Positions 36,746 to 46,148 of a stretch of DNA of 64,000 nucleotides are shown one piece after another. The notes below the pieces were generated by a model. That model worked only from the letters and a program-made list of their open reading frames with translations. It was not told where the DNA came from and did not search any database. The DNA comes from JBGRPZ01 sp041725955 (GTDB lineage: Bacteria > Bacteroidota > Bacteroidia > Bacteroidales > JBGRPZ01), in contig JBGRQE010000008.1 of the NCBI GenBank assembly GCA_041725955.1, positions 1 to 64,000 of the forward strand, written 5' to 3'. Numbering within the stretch: the first letter of the stretch is position 1; each line of letters starts with the position of its first letter. Position numbers and translations under genes: made by a program.

Positions 36746-36918
36746 TGTTTCGGGTTTGGTGTTTCGTGATTCGGGTTTCGTGATTCGTGATTCGGGTCGT
36801 TAATCCTAGAAGACTAAAGAATATATAATATAGCCCTGTATTAATAAATGGGGTATATTGAAATCACATAAAAGACAATCAAATAAAGATAAAACTCGAA
36901 ATCCGAAACACGAATCAC
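36745..36918. repeat. Degenerate GTTTCGTGATTCGGG repeats with an inverted partner
   Basis: Directly after pssA, GTTTCG and GTGATTCG units repeat four or five times up to 36798. A 16-bp stretch (36780-36795) is the reverse complement, with one mismatch, of 36903-36918. Together they can form a long-loop stem between the convergent pssA and glycosyltransferase genes, so the region may stop transcription from both. Bases between the arms hold no gene. Confidence 0.6.
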
Positions 36919-36934
36919 CCAACCCAAATCATAA

Positions 36935-37681
36935 CTATATCTTTCGGGGCTTTACCTTACCGAAAATAGAACGTAATCTGAGCGACATTACTCCAAAGAA
37001 AGCTTCTTTGAATATTCCCCCACTCATTTTTGAAGTTCCTTCTGTTCGGTCGGTAAAGATAATATCTACTTCTTTCAGGTTAAATCCAAGCTTAATTGAG
37101 GTAAACTTCATTTCTATTTGAAATGCATATCCCATAAACTTGATTTTATCTAAATCGATAGTTTCCAGCACCTTTCTTGTATAACACACAAAACCTGCAG
37201 TGGTATCACGAACAGAGATTCCGGTAATCATACGAACATAAGCAGAAGCATAGTAAGACATCAATACACGTCCCATTGGCCAATTTACAACGTTCACTCC
37301 ATTTATATATCGGGAGCCTACGGCCAAATCGGCGCCATCTTCAGCACAAGCTTTATGCAAACGAATTAAATCGTCTGGATTATGCGAGAAATCGGCATCC
37401 ATCTCAGTAACATAATTATAATTACGCTCTAACGCCCATTTAAATCCATGGATATATGCTGTACCAAGACCCAGCTTACCTTTTCTTTCTTCAATAAACA
37501 AACGGCCCTCAAATTCTTTCATCAAACGTTTTACAATTTGAGCAGTTCCATCGGGCGAATTGTCCTCAACAATCAGTATATGAAAGTCGAGTTCCAAAGA
37601 GAATACCTTACGAATAATCTTCTCGATATTTTCTTTCTCATTGTATGTAGGAATTATAACTAATCTATCTGACACTTTCAC
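36935..37681 (-). CDS. Polyprenol monophosphomannose synthase-like GT2 glycosyltransferase
   Basis: A 248-residue GT-A enzyme of family 2 that would move mannose or another hexose from a nucleotide sugar to polyprenyl phosphate. It shows VIIPTYNEKENIEKII, ILIVEDNSPDGTA, the GLGTAYIHGFKWAL segment of Dpm1 enzymes, metal-binding EMDADFSHNPDDL, VGSRYINGV and FTDRTEGTSKMS. It has no C-terminal membrane pair, so it is the short soluble type. The start is a GTG at 37681; a second GTG two codons on is also possible. Confidence 0.9.
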   Translation of the reverse strand: MKVSDRLVIIPTYNEKENIEKIIRKVFSLELDFHILIVEDNSPDGTAQIVKRLMKEFEGRLFIEERKGKLGLGTAYIHGFKWALERNYNYVTEMDADFSHNPDDLIRLHKACAEDGADLAVGSRYINGVNVVNWPMGRVLMSYYASAYVRMITGISVRDTTAGFVCYTRKVLETIDLDKIKFMGYAFQIEMKFTSIKLGFNLKEVDIIFTDRTEGTSKMSGGIFKEAFFGVMSLRLRSIFGKVKPRKI

Positions 37682-38061
37682 TCGGTTTTAATTTAGTGTA
37701 CGCGAAAGTAATACTTAAGCAATTAATCAACAAATTTTATCTGCTTTTAGTATAATCAAAAGACAATAGTGTAAGGAGTTTATTTATTTAACATCCACTT
37801 TTCGCTCTCGATTCTAAATAAGAGTTCACATCTAAAATTTAGTCTAAAACCATAATAATCATTAATTATTCTGGTTAATTTTGAACTGATTTTTAGTCAT
37901 ACATGAATCAACAATAGTCGGCAAATACTATTTTGGGGCAATTATAATGATCGCAAGTTTCTGAATAACAAGCTTTGAAAGTTGAATTACATTTCAACCT
38001 TCATAAGTTGGCCTTCGAAACACAACATCATTTAAATCATTTAGCTTAAGGGGTTTCTATA
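37682..38061. other. 380-bp intergenic region
   Basis: Divergent gap with no gene I can support. It contains a perfect -7 box TAATTTTG at 37876-37883 on the plus strand, without a clear -33 element and 178 bp before the next ATG, so either a long leader or a chance match. Confidence 0.6.
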
Positions 38062-39222
38062 ATGAAAAAGGGAAATTATTTTATAAATTTATGTATCGTA
38101 GTTCTTTGTATGCTGGCAGTTGTTGCATATAAAGGAAAGTTTTTAGGAAAAGAAAATTCTGAATGGTTTTCAGATAAAAACCAAGAAGAATACTTAAAAC
38201 CTTCAGACAAATTGCTTCGCGATGCGGGATATACCAACTACTACAATATCGAGGAAGAAGATGAAGGAATATGGATTCTCGACTCTAAGGAAAAAGGGAA
38301 ACAGACACGAATTGTTTCTACTAAATTATTTTCGCCAGATAATTATGGATTTGCAGGCCCAATATATTCACTCATCTACCTTAACCATAATAATACAATT
38401 GAAAAAGTACAAATACAGTCTCATTCCGAAACTCCAAGCTTTATTCATCGTATCAAAAGACGTGGCATCTTAACTCAATGGGAAAACGTTAGCCTAAACA
38501 ATTACAATCAGTTTCAAGCCGATGTTGTTTCTGGAGCAACTCTAAGCTCGAATGCAATTAACTCCTCGGTACACGAAAGTTTAATGGGACTCGAAAAAAA
38601 GCATCATGCTTTTTGGAATCATATACAATGGAATAACAAAATACTTCTTGCCTTGGCAGTGCTTCTTCTTGGAGTTGTAAACACTTTTGTTAAATCGAAG
38701 AAAAAGATAATGCGGACAATTCAGTTATCGCTAAACACTATCGTACTCGGATTGTATTGCGGACAATTCATTTCTTTGGGGCTGTTATTTGGCTGGCTTC
38801 AAAATGGAATGAATCCTTTACTTACCTTATCCTTAAGCTTTATGGTAGCACTGGCGGTAATTATGCCTTTATTGGGAAAGCGACAGTTTTACTGCTCTTG
38901 GATATGTCCATTCGGATCGGCACAAGAACTATTGGGTAAGATTAGTAAAAAGAAATGGTCGTTAAATTCAATTCCAGCCCAAATCTTAAAGCATTCACGA
39001 AAAAGCGTTTCACTAATACTGCTTATAGCTTTCTGGATGGGAGTTTCGTTCGAAATATTACAATACGAACCTTTTGCTGCATTTATATTTCAGAGTGCAA
39101 GCATAGGAGTAATTGTTTTGGCAATTATCAATTTGATTCTTGCAGTAAAGATTAACAGACCTTGGTGTCGATTTGCTTGCCCCACAGGACAAGTGTTAAG
39201 TTGGATTGAGAAGATAAAATAA
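38062..39222 (+). CDS. FMN-binding / 4Fe-4S membrane electron-transfer protein (NosR/NapH-like)
   Basis: A 386-residue membrane protein joining two electron-transfer modules. After an N-terminal membrane anchor, an extracytoplasmic FMN-binding domain of the NqrC/NosR kind contains the flavinylation motif DVVSGATLSSNAI, with Thr160 as the likely covalent FMN site. Four or five membrane segments follow, with two CxxxCP motifs (YCSWICPFG near 281; WCRFACPTG near 370) as in NapH/NosR polyferredoxins. Each motif has too few cysteines for a full ferredoxin. The nitroreductase gene follows after 21 bp, suggesting an electron relay. Confidence 0.8.
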   Translation: MKKGNYFINLCIVVLCMLAVVAYKGKFLGKENSEWFSDKNQEEYLKPSDKLLRDAGYTNYYNIEEEDEGIWILDSKEKGKQTRIVSTKLFSPDNYGFAGPIYSLIYLNHNNTIEKVQIQSHSETPSFIHRIKRRGILTQWENVSLNNYNQFQADVVSGATLSSNAINSSVHESLMGLEKKHHAFWNHIQWNNKILLALAVLLLGVVNTFVKSKKKIMRTIQLSLNTIVLGLYCGQFISLGLLFGWLQNGMNPLLTLSLSFMVALAVIMPLLGKRQFYCSWICPFGSAQELLGKISKKKWSLNSIPAQILKHSRKSVSLILLIAFWMGVSFEILQYEPFAAFIFQSASIGVIVLAIINLILAVKINRPWCRFACPTGQVLSWIEKIK

Positions 39223-39243
39223 CATAACTTACAAATTACTACT

Positions 39244-39888
39244 ATGAAATCATCGCAAATATCCAATATTGTTCTTGCTTTGGCTGTTTTGGTTTTAGCT
39301 GTGCAACTGGGAATGCGCAAGCTAAACAACAAACCTCAAGAAGTAAAAATCGTAAAGGAAAAAGAAATGACTAACAACACTCTCGATATTATTCACAAGA
39401 GAAAAAGCGTTCGCAACTTTAGCAATCAGAAGGTGAGTAAAGAACAACTCGAAACCATTATAAAAGCCGGAATGGCTGCTCCCACAGCAGTAAATATGCA
39501 ACCATGGGCATTTATTGCAATCGACGACAGAGCTATGCTCGACAAACTTTCGGAAGGCTTGCCTTATGCCAAAATGCTAAGTACGGCTCAAGCTGCTATT
39601 GTTGTATGCGGCGATTTGAACAAGGCTTACGAACCACGTCCAGAATATTGGATTCAGGATTGCTCTGCGGCAACCGAAAACATATTGCTCGCTACCGAGG
39701 CTTTGGGCTTAGGTGCTGTTTGGACTGCCGTTTATCCGGAAGAAGACAGAATGGCTTTTGTGAAAAAAGAATTGAACCTTCCTGATCATATTATCGCACT
39801 TAATGTTATTCCATTGGGACACCCTACAGGAAAAGATCATCCAAAAGACAAGTGGAAGCCTGAAAATCTTCACTGGGGGAAATGGTAG
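39244..39888 (+). CDS. Membrane-anchored nitroreductase family protein
   Basis: A 214-residue flavoprotein of the nitroreductase fold. The catalytic part begins LDIIHKRKSVRNFSNQKVS, with the FMN-phosphate Arg/Lys and the AGMAAPTAVNMQPWAF loop, and continues to EALGLGAVWTAVYPEE. Unlike ordinary cytoplasmic nitroreductases it carries an uncleaved-looking membrane segment at residues 9-25 (VLALAVLVLAVQLGM), so the catalytic domain is probably held on the outer face of the inner membrane. It is co-transcribed with the FMN/4Fe-4S protein upstream, its likely electron donor. Confidence 0.85.
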   Translation: MKSSQISNIVLALAVLVLAVQLGMRKLNNKPQEVKIVKEKEMTNNTLDIIHKRKSVRNFSNQKVSKEQLETIIKAGMAAPTAVNMQPWAFIAIDDRAMLDKLSEGLPYAKMLSTAQAAIVVCGDLNKAYEPRPEYWIQDCSAATENILLATEALGLGAVWTAVYPEEDRMAFVKKELNLPDHIIALNVIPLGHPTGKDHPKDKWKPENLHWGKW

Positions 39889-39934
39889 AGTCGACATAAG
39901 GAAATAGAGAAATGATCGTACCCATTGCTTTACA

Positions 39935-40095
39935 TTGACAATACAACGACTATCTTCGGGGCATGCTACTGTGTAGCACGGCGAATGCTACACAGTGGCA
40001 TGGTGAATGCTACACAGTAGCATAAGCCTGCCCACACAGTAGCATTCGGTATGCCACACAGTGGCATGGGCAAAGGATAGTAGTCGTATTGTCAA
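39935..40095. repeat. Palindromic element: five tandem 22-bp-spaced palindromes inside an 18/20 inverted repeat
   Basis: The outer arms, 39935-39954 and 40076-40095, match as inverted repeats at 18 of 20 positions. Between them lie five 15-bp units, at 39964, 39986, 40008, 40030 and 40052, exactly 22 bp apart. Each is TGC[TC]AC-ACA/TGT-GT[AG]GCA or close to it; units 1, 3 and 5 are perfect palindromes. The GC content is clearly above the surroundings. No coding region is present. The rest of the gap (39889-40292) shows nothing else. Confidence 0.85.
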
Positions 40096-40292
40096 AACGT
40101 AGTAGTCGAATGGTTATATTACCACTACAAGCCCAGCAAACTTTAATCTTTACTCCAACCCTATAAGTGCAAAACACAGCCTTAAATAAATATTGTTTAT
40201 TTAAATTTTATCCTTGCTTATATATATATTTGCTAATCGTATTTTTTAACCTATAGGCCGCTCCGATAGCTGTCTTCTAAAATGTTTTAATT

Positions 40293-41030
40293 ATGAAAAA
40301 GTTTTTCTTGTTTCTTGTCATAATAGCGACAATAGGAACGAGCCATTTTGTTTTTGGCTGTAAAAAAGAAAACAAGAATGAGGATACTGTTTTTTCTAAT
40401 AGAAAAAATAGCAACAAATCAGCAGTCTTAATTTCTGATATGTTTAATCATTATAATATAAAGATGAAAATAACAGATCAGAAAGGAGTGGTTAGAGACT
40501 TTTTTACTAACAAACAAGGATACATATTCTCTACCCACTATTTTCCAACAGGAGTTGTTAGTAATGTAGAAACAGTGCTTCCTAGTATGAAAAACATTAA
40601 TGATGTGCTTGATATAAAAGGGAAAAAGTATATTAAGAACGGGGATAAGTTGTTATATTTTGACCCAAAATTATCTCAAGAGCCTTTTGAAATAGGGTTT
40701 GAATCTTCTGATAGTGGCGAATTAATACTTCGTGCTTTAAATTTTGGAGGAGGGGAATGTTCTATGACCATATCTTCAAAAAAAGGAAATAGCTATCAAG
40801 AATTTATAAGCCTATTTAATGATATTGAAGACGGCGAAGATGTATGCAAAAAAGATGATGATGATGATTCTAATTGGAAGGACTTAACAAAAATCACAGT
40901 AGAAACTCTTGGCGATTGGTTTTTAAGAAGAGCACGTAAAATCGATGGAGATAATTTCATTAAAAGATGCTTTGAAAGTGGAGGAAAACCATACGTTAAT
41001 TATCAAGATTGTATCTTTGATTGTAGATAA
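40293..41030 (+). CDS. Hypothetical lipoprotein
   Basis: A 245-residue product with a signal peptide and lipobox-like SHFVFGC (acylated Cys about residue 23), followed by a lysine/asparagine-rich linker. The mature domain is mixed alpha/beta with no family I recognise. Notable are an acidic run (CKKDDDDDSNW) near residue 192 and several cysteines in the last third (GGECSM, EDVCKK, KRCFES, QDCIFDC), which may form disulfides after export. A single gene between the palindromic element and a strong terminator. Confidence 0.7.
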   Translation: MKKFFLFLVIIATIGTSHFVFGCKKENKNEDTVFSNRKNSNKSAVLISDMFNHYNIKMKITDQKGVVRDFFTNKQGYIFSTHYFPTGVVSNVETVLPSMKNINDVLDIKGKKYIKNGDKLLYFDPKLSQEPFEIGFESSDSGELILRALNFGGGECSMTISSKKGNSYQEFISLFNDIEDGEDVCKKDDDDDSNWKDLTKITVETLGDWFLRRARKIDGDNFIKRCFESGGKPYVNYQDCIFDCR

Positions 41031-41045
41031 TCAAACCATTATAAA

Positions 41046-41087
41046 AAAAAAGACATGGGAAAATCAAAACTTTCCCATGTCTTTTTT
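41046..41087. terminator. Bidirectional intrinsic terminator
   Basis: 17-bp perfect stem (41046-41062 and 41071-41087; GACATGGGAAA / TTTCCCATGTC) with an 8-nt loop and A/T tails on both sides, between convergent genes. Confidence 0.92.
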
Positions 41088-41158
41088 ACAATGCATTATT
41101 TGCATATAAGAAAATAAATAAAGTTGTATTCTTTATATTTGCTTAAGCAAACAACTCG

Positions 41159-43381
41159 TTAGAAACGAGCATCATTCATAGCAACTTCATTAACATTGCG
41201 AATTAGCAATTGGTAATCTTTGTTATACTTAATAAGAATACCAACAACACTACCACTTTTATTTGGAATCAAATTGTTCTTATATTTAGCAAAGCTACTG
41301 GTTCTTACCACTAGTTTTGTACCATCTTTAGCCACAAGATTTCTGTTGGTTCCATAACCATCTGCACTGTCATAGTATGCTTTCCCAACTTCGGCATCAA
41401 CAAACTGAACTTCATTGATTTTAACTAAAGATCCAACCTCAACATCAGTAAGACCAGCCAAAGTAACAACTTTTGCAGTTAAAGGACTTCCTCCAGAAAC
41501 TTTTTTGATTGTAGCAGCAATATCACCTTCGGCAATACCACCTAATTTAGTTTTACCAGTTTTGCTATCAACAAAAGGAACACCTAATTTAATTTCGCCA
41601 TACTTATCTAAAGAAAGATCTTTAACCTTAATCTGAATCTTTGTTCCTACAGGATAATCAAGGTTCAACTTCTTCTTGTTGATCTTAACACAAACACCAC
41701 CAGTTGCATCTTCAACGTAGATAGCTTTGTATAGGTTTCCGTTAGAATCATCAGCAGTAACAACACCTTCGATAGTTTTATCTTCGGTAATTTTGAATAT
41801 ACCACTACCTGCATACATTGCCTTTAAAGCAGAAATAGTTAAATCGGCACCAGGAGTTGGGTTTCCTCCACCACCGCTATTCACAGTAAAGCGAGGGCTA
41901 TTCATTGATACTTCATTAATATCACGAATAAGCATTTGGTAAGTAGTATTAAACTTATAGAAGATACCAGTAATAGTACCACTACCATTAGGAGTATTCT
42001 GAGCTTTAAAATCAGCAAAAGAACTGGTTCTTACAATTAACTTATTTCCATTTTTATCAGTAAGAGTACGGTTGGTATTTTGTCCACCAGTAACATAAGT
42101 CTGGTTGGCATCCCCATCAATAAACTGAACATTAGAAAGAGTAACTAAAGAACCCACCATATTATCATTCAAGTTATCTAAAGAAAGAGCTTGTGGGCTT
42201 AATGCTGAACCACCAGGTATTACAGAAATATGAATATTGATATCACCTTCGGCAATACCACCCAATCTTTTCTGACCAGTTTTGCTATCAGTAAAAGGCA
42301 CTCCCAACTTATACTCACCATACTTATCTACATATAAACTCTGAAGGTTTACACGTAGTTTGGTTCCTACAGGATAATCAGAATCTAATCCTTTCTTATT
42401 GATATTTAACAGAATTCCGCCTGTATTATCCTGAACATAAATCTTCTTATAAAGGTTACCGTTCATGTCTGTAGCAGTAACAGTAGCTTCAATAATCTTT
42501 TCTTCAGTAATTTCGGTCATTGAAGAACCACCATACAAAGCCTTAATATCAGCAATAGTAGCATTTGCAGTTCCTATATCCTTACCTTTAAAACGGTCGT
42601 TATCCATTTTGATCAATTTACTATCAGAAATAGCCAATTGAAGAATAGTACCATAACTACTTAAGATACCAACAACAGAACCACTTCCCTGAGGAACTTT
42701 ATTTCCTGCAAAGTTTGCATAACCACTAGTACGAACAATAATACCAGAGTTTGAAGGATCTAGAAGATTGATATTCTGATCTTCTTTAGCAATAGCATTA
42801 GCCCAAGTTTTATTTAAATCAGCTTCAGCAACTTGTACTTTATTGAATTTCACAAGCAAACCAACATGCTTAGAAATATCAACCTTACTAATTTCATTAA
42901 AATCAACAGGTTTAACCTCAACACCTACTGCTTGCTTAAATACATTTTTATCTAATTCAAGAGTCTCAATGCTGTAACCGTATTTTTCAGAATCACTAAT
43001 AACAGTAAGACCTTTTAGTGCAATACGAACAGAATCGCCAGCAGAAAGAGCAATACCGCTACCATATTTCATGGTCAATGCAATACCACTTCCTGCAGAT
43101 TGAATATATGCTTTTTTATAAAAGTTACCTTCAGTTTCAGATGTAGAAATAACCCCATACATAGACTTATCCTCAGTAAAGGTATACATCTTCTTGTCTG
43201 GAGTTTGATCGGTTGCAGTACCTTTTGAATCTACAAGATCTTTTACTCCTTGAACAGTTAACACACTACCTTCAGGAACATTTGGAAGTTGAGGAAGGTC
43301 AAAATCTTTTTTTACGCAAGTCTGTATACCCAATGCAATTGCAAGCATACAGATAAAACTTAAATATATTTTCTTATTCAT
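41159..43381 (-). CDS. Lipoprotein with three tandem DUF5689 domains
   Basis: A 740-residue outer-membrane lipoprotein (lipobox GIQTC, Cys about residue 22). Three homologous segments of about 230 residues start near 40, 270 and 515, each with a KxIxGVVT(A/S)xDxxGNxYKxIYVxDxxGG-type strand pattern, YPVGTK and a closing RTSSFAxFK region; the last two are very similar. DUF5689 resembles an OB-fold and often accompanies secreted nucleases. It lies 25 bp downstream of the TonB-receptor gene, so it is the probable surface binding partner of that receptor. Confidence 0.87.
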   Translation of the reverse strand: MNKKIYLSFICMLAIALGIQTCVKKDFDLPQLPNVPEGSVLTVQGVKDLVDSKGTATDQTPDKKMYTFTEDKSMYGVISTSETEGNFYKKAYIQSAGSGIALTMKYGSGIALSAGDSVRIALKGLTVISDSEKYGYSIETLELDKNVFKQAVGVEVKPVDFNEISKVDISKHVGLLVKFNKVQVAEADLNKTWANAIAKEDQNINLLDPSNSGIIVRTSGYANFAGNKVPQGSGSVVGILSSYGTILQLAISDSKLIKMDNDRFKGKDIGTANATIADIKALYGGSSMTEITEEKIIEATVTATDMNGNLYKKIYVQDNTGGILLNINKKGLDSDYPVGTKLRVNLQSLYVDKYGEYKLGVPFTDSKTGQKRLGGIAEGDINIHISVIPGGSALSPQALSLDNLNDNMVGSLVTLSNVQFIDGDANQTYVTGGQNTNRTLTDKNGNKLIVRTSSFADFKAQNTPNGSGTITGIFYKFNTTYQMLIRDINEVSMNSPRFTVNSGGGGNPTPGADLTISALKAMYAGSGIFKITEDKTIEGVVTADDSNGNLYKAIYVEDATGGVCVKINKKKLNLDYPVGTKIQIKVKDLSLDKYGEIKLGVPFVDSKTGKTKLGGIAEGDIAATIKKVSGGSPLTAKVVTLAGLTDVEVGSLVKINEVQFVDAEVGKAYYDSADGYGTNRNLVAKDGTKLVVRTSSFAKYKNNLIPNKSGSVVGILIKYNKDYQLLIRNVNEVAMNDARF

Positions 43382-43406
43382 TGTTGTATTATTTTTGAAT
43401 CCCTAA

Positions 43407-45974
43407 TTAAAAGCTGAAAGTCAAACTCACATAATAGCTACGTCCATACAAATAGAAATACTTGCTTGGGAAGCGATCAATATTTGATTTATCATAACGA
43501 AGTTGCTCAAAACCTCCAATAGCAAAATCCTTTACATCAAAAAGATTGTTTACATTGGCATTTAATCGGATATAATAATCATTTATCTTCCACGATTTAC
43601 CAACAAACATATCAACAGTAAAGCCAGGATCTAACTCCTCGCGATCTGTAATCTTTTGCCAAAATGCAGGATTATCTTGCTGAGTATATCCGCTAAGAGC
43701 AGCAGCAGAACGACGATCAGGATTAAAATCGGTATAAATATCCCAGAACAGATTTGCATTTGCTCCTGCATACCAATAACGAGGTGAAGAATATTTTACT
43801 CCAATGCTTGCTGCGCTTTGAGGAAAACCACCTACTTTTTGTCCTTTTAGATATGAGTTATAGTGAAGTTGTCCTTTTTCATCAGTAAAAGAACCATAAT
43901 CACTCTCAATAGGAGTACCATTATCATTGGCAACCAAAACATCGGTTTTAGAATCAAATCTATAATCTCCTAAAGAAAGAACTCCAGTAACACTTACGGT
44001 TGGAATAACCTGAGCTTCCATACCCAATTCCACACCCATATTAACCTTATCAACACCAGTCATTATATAATTTGTATAAGAACTCACGTCCTCATTATAA
44101 AAACTACGTTGCCATGTTTGATCCATAAACTTTGTATAATATACACTAGCTCTGGATTTAAAATATGGAGTGCGGATTATATAATTGAAATCTCCAGATA
44201 GAATTTTCTCTGAATCTAAATTTTGAACTACATCATTACGAGTTCTTGGAGATATAAATGCCGATCTAAACACAGGAGCTTTACTCATATACAAAGCATT
44301 TACAGTTAGTAGATGACGACCACTTAACTTATAAACCACCCCTGCTTTGGTTCCGAAGTCGACAAAGTTTTCCTTATCAGAATCTCCCAATGAGTTATTT
44401 GGATGTTTACCATTTTGCATATGACCGGTTCTCCACATAGAAGTATAGGTAGCATTTGCACCCAAATAAAAATCGAATTTACTATATGTAAAGTCTGCCT
44501 GACCAAAAACATCAAACTGATTTACATTAGCAGTATAATCATAACCAAATTTGTCGCCTTCTCTAACTACATGATTTGGTTTACGAATATCTGAATAAGA
44601 TTGTGATGCATCTTGGAAATCTCTTTCTGCAAATTTATCAACATCCATAAAGAAATCACCACCCAATAAATCATCAACTAACTTATATCTTCTTTCCTTG
44701 TATAAGGATCCGTTTACACCAAAAGTAAGCTTAACATGGTCGTTAATTGCTGAATTCAAGAAAGAAGAGAAACTCCAACGGTTTCTTTCAGCTACTCTAT
44801 TTTCAACTATATAATTTGAACGATTGCCATAGATTGTATTTCCCTCAATACCTTCGGCATTCTCCAATTTATACATATTACCACGGTTGATATTAATCAT
44901 TGCATCCCAATCAAGCTGACGTCCTTCTTTGGTCGACCACAAACCAAGAGCTTTCTGATATTCATCCATTTTGTTTGAATTCGAGAAATAGCTTGGTAAC
45001 TTTTTATAGTAATCAGGACGAGGATCTACATATCCATGCCAGTTAAGAGCAGTTGAGTTGTAGTGTCCAAAAGAATATGCAAGAGAGGTTGTCAATTTTG
45101 TATTCTCAGAAAACTTCAAATAGTCACTAAGAATAATCATTGGTTGATTGGCATCAGATACCCTAGCATTTCTTTTCTCACCATTTTGATAACCCCAATT
45201 TGGATTATAATAATTGGTGCCAGCCAAATCATAAGCTTCTTGAGTAGATACTCCAGATTTTCCACGTTTACTTGGCGAACCGAAGCTAATCAAAGAAACA
45301 CTATGATTATCACTAAACTTCTTTTCGATACCTAAGAAGTAAGAATATGCATCATAAAAAGTTCCTTCAACATAACCTTCATTAGCCCATCTTCTTGAAC
45401 CAGAAACAGTAAATGCCCAACCATTCTTTGTAAGTCCTGAAGAATAGGTACCCATAAGACGGCTACGATAACTACCATTTAACTGAGAATAGGTAAAACG
45501 AAATCCCGGACGCATTGAACTTGGTCGTGCATCAAGATTTACAGTTTGACCAATTCCACCAAAATTAAATTGGTTGCTACTAATACCATTACTTTCTACT
45601 TTATTTCGGGTAACATCATTTAAACCACCCCAAACACTCCAGTAAGGACGTCCAGAAATTGGATCATTTGCAATGATATTATTAAAAAGAACAGTATTAT
45701 ACTCAGAATCATACCCTCTTAAACGAAAACGAGTTCTCCCAAAATTATATCCCGCAGTATTTACAACTACATCTCTGGAAGCACTTAGTAAACCACTAAT
45801 ATCTCCAGATTGAGAATCTTCATTATCCAGCTCCGCATCATTAATATCAATTACCGGAAAATTGGGATCTTTATCACGAATACTTTTCCCCCTTAAAGAA
45901 GTTGTGTCCGTTTGAGCCCTTAATCCAATAAATAATGCTGAGAAAACCAACAACAGTAAGTACTTTTTCCTCAT
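43407..45974 (-). CDS. TonB-dependent outer-membrane receptor
   Basis: An 855-residue receptor that takes up substrate across the outer membrane using TonB energy. A signal peptide (LLLLVFSALFIGLRAQ) is followed by a plug domain (LLSASRDVVVNTAGYNFGRTR, FRLRGYDSEYNTVLFNNI) and a 22-strand barrel ending RSYYVSLTFSF. It lacks the N-terminal carboxypeptidase-like domain of SusC types. With the DUF5689 lipoprotein downstream and the EEP nuclease divergent, it probably imports nucleotides, phosphate esters or a similar product; the ligand itself is inferred. Confidence 0.9.
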   Translation of the reverse strand: MRKKYLLLLVFSALFIGLRAQTDTTSLRGKSIRDKDPNFPVIDINDAELDNEDSQSGDISGLLSASRDVVVNTAGYNFGRTRFRLRGYDSEYNTVLFNNIIANDPISGRPYWSVWGGLNDVTRNKVESNGISSNQFNFGGIGQTVNLDARPSSMRPGFRFTYSQLNGSYRSRLMGTYSSGLTKNGWAFTVSGSRRWANEGYVEGTFYDAYSYFLGIEKKFSDNHSVSLISFGSPSKRGKSGVSTQEAYDLAGTNYYNPNWGYQNGEKRNARVSDANQPMIILSDYLKFSENTKLTTSLAYSFGHYNSTALNWHGYVDPRPDYYKKLPSYFSNSNKMDEYQKALGLWSTKEGRQLDWDAMININRGNMYKLENAEGIEGNTIYGNRSNYIVENRVAERNRWSFSSFLNSAINDHVKLTFGVNGSLYKERRYKLVDDLLGGDFFMDVDKFAERDFQDASQSYSDIRKPNHVVREGDKFGYDYTANVNQFDVFGQADFTYSKFDFYLGANATYTSMWRTGHMQNGKHPNNSLGDSDKENFVDFGTKAGVVYKLSGRHLLTVNALYMSKAPVFRSAFISPRTRNDVVQNLDSEKILSGDFNYIIRTPYFKSRASVYYTKFMDQTWQRSFYNEDVSSYTNYIMTGVDKVNMGVELGMEAQVIPTVSVTGVLSLGDYRFDSKTDVLVANDNGTPIESDYGSFTDEKGQLHYNSYLKGQKVGGFPQSAASIGVKYSSPRYWYAGANANLFWDIYTDFNPDRRSAAALSGYTQQDNPAFWQKITDREELDPGFTVDMFVGKSWKINDYYIRLNANVNNLFDVKDFAIGGFEQLRYDKSNIDRFPSKYFYLYGRSYYVSLTFSF

Positions 45975-46029
45975 AACATTTTACTCTATAACTAATTTTA
46001 AATTAACCCTAATCTTTCAAAATCGGCCG

Positions 46030-46059
46030 CAAATTTAACCGAATAAAACTTTATTCAAA
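46030..46059 (-). promoter_or_regulatory. Promoter of the TonB receptor/DUF5689 operon
   Basis: On the minus strand TTTG (46056-46059), 18-bp spacer, then TAAATTTG (46030-46037): full match to the Bacteroidota promoter pattern. The receptor ATG lies about 55 bp downstream. Confidence 0.55.
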
Positions 46060-46148
46060 ATGATAATCCGTAAAATTTTAATCTATTTTGACCGTTGATA
46101 AAATGCTGTGTACTAGCAACGAAATCAAAATACTAAGATTGTTCAAAA

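Noticed and set aside
39961..40070. CRISPR-like array at the palindromic element
   Set aside because: The 22-bp period leaves only about 7 bp between palindromes, far too short for spacers.
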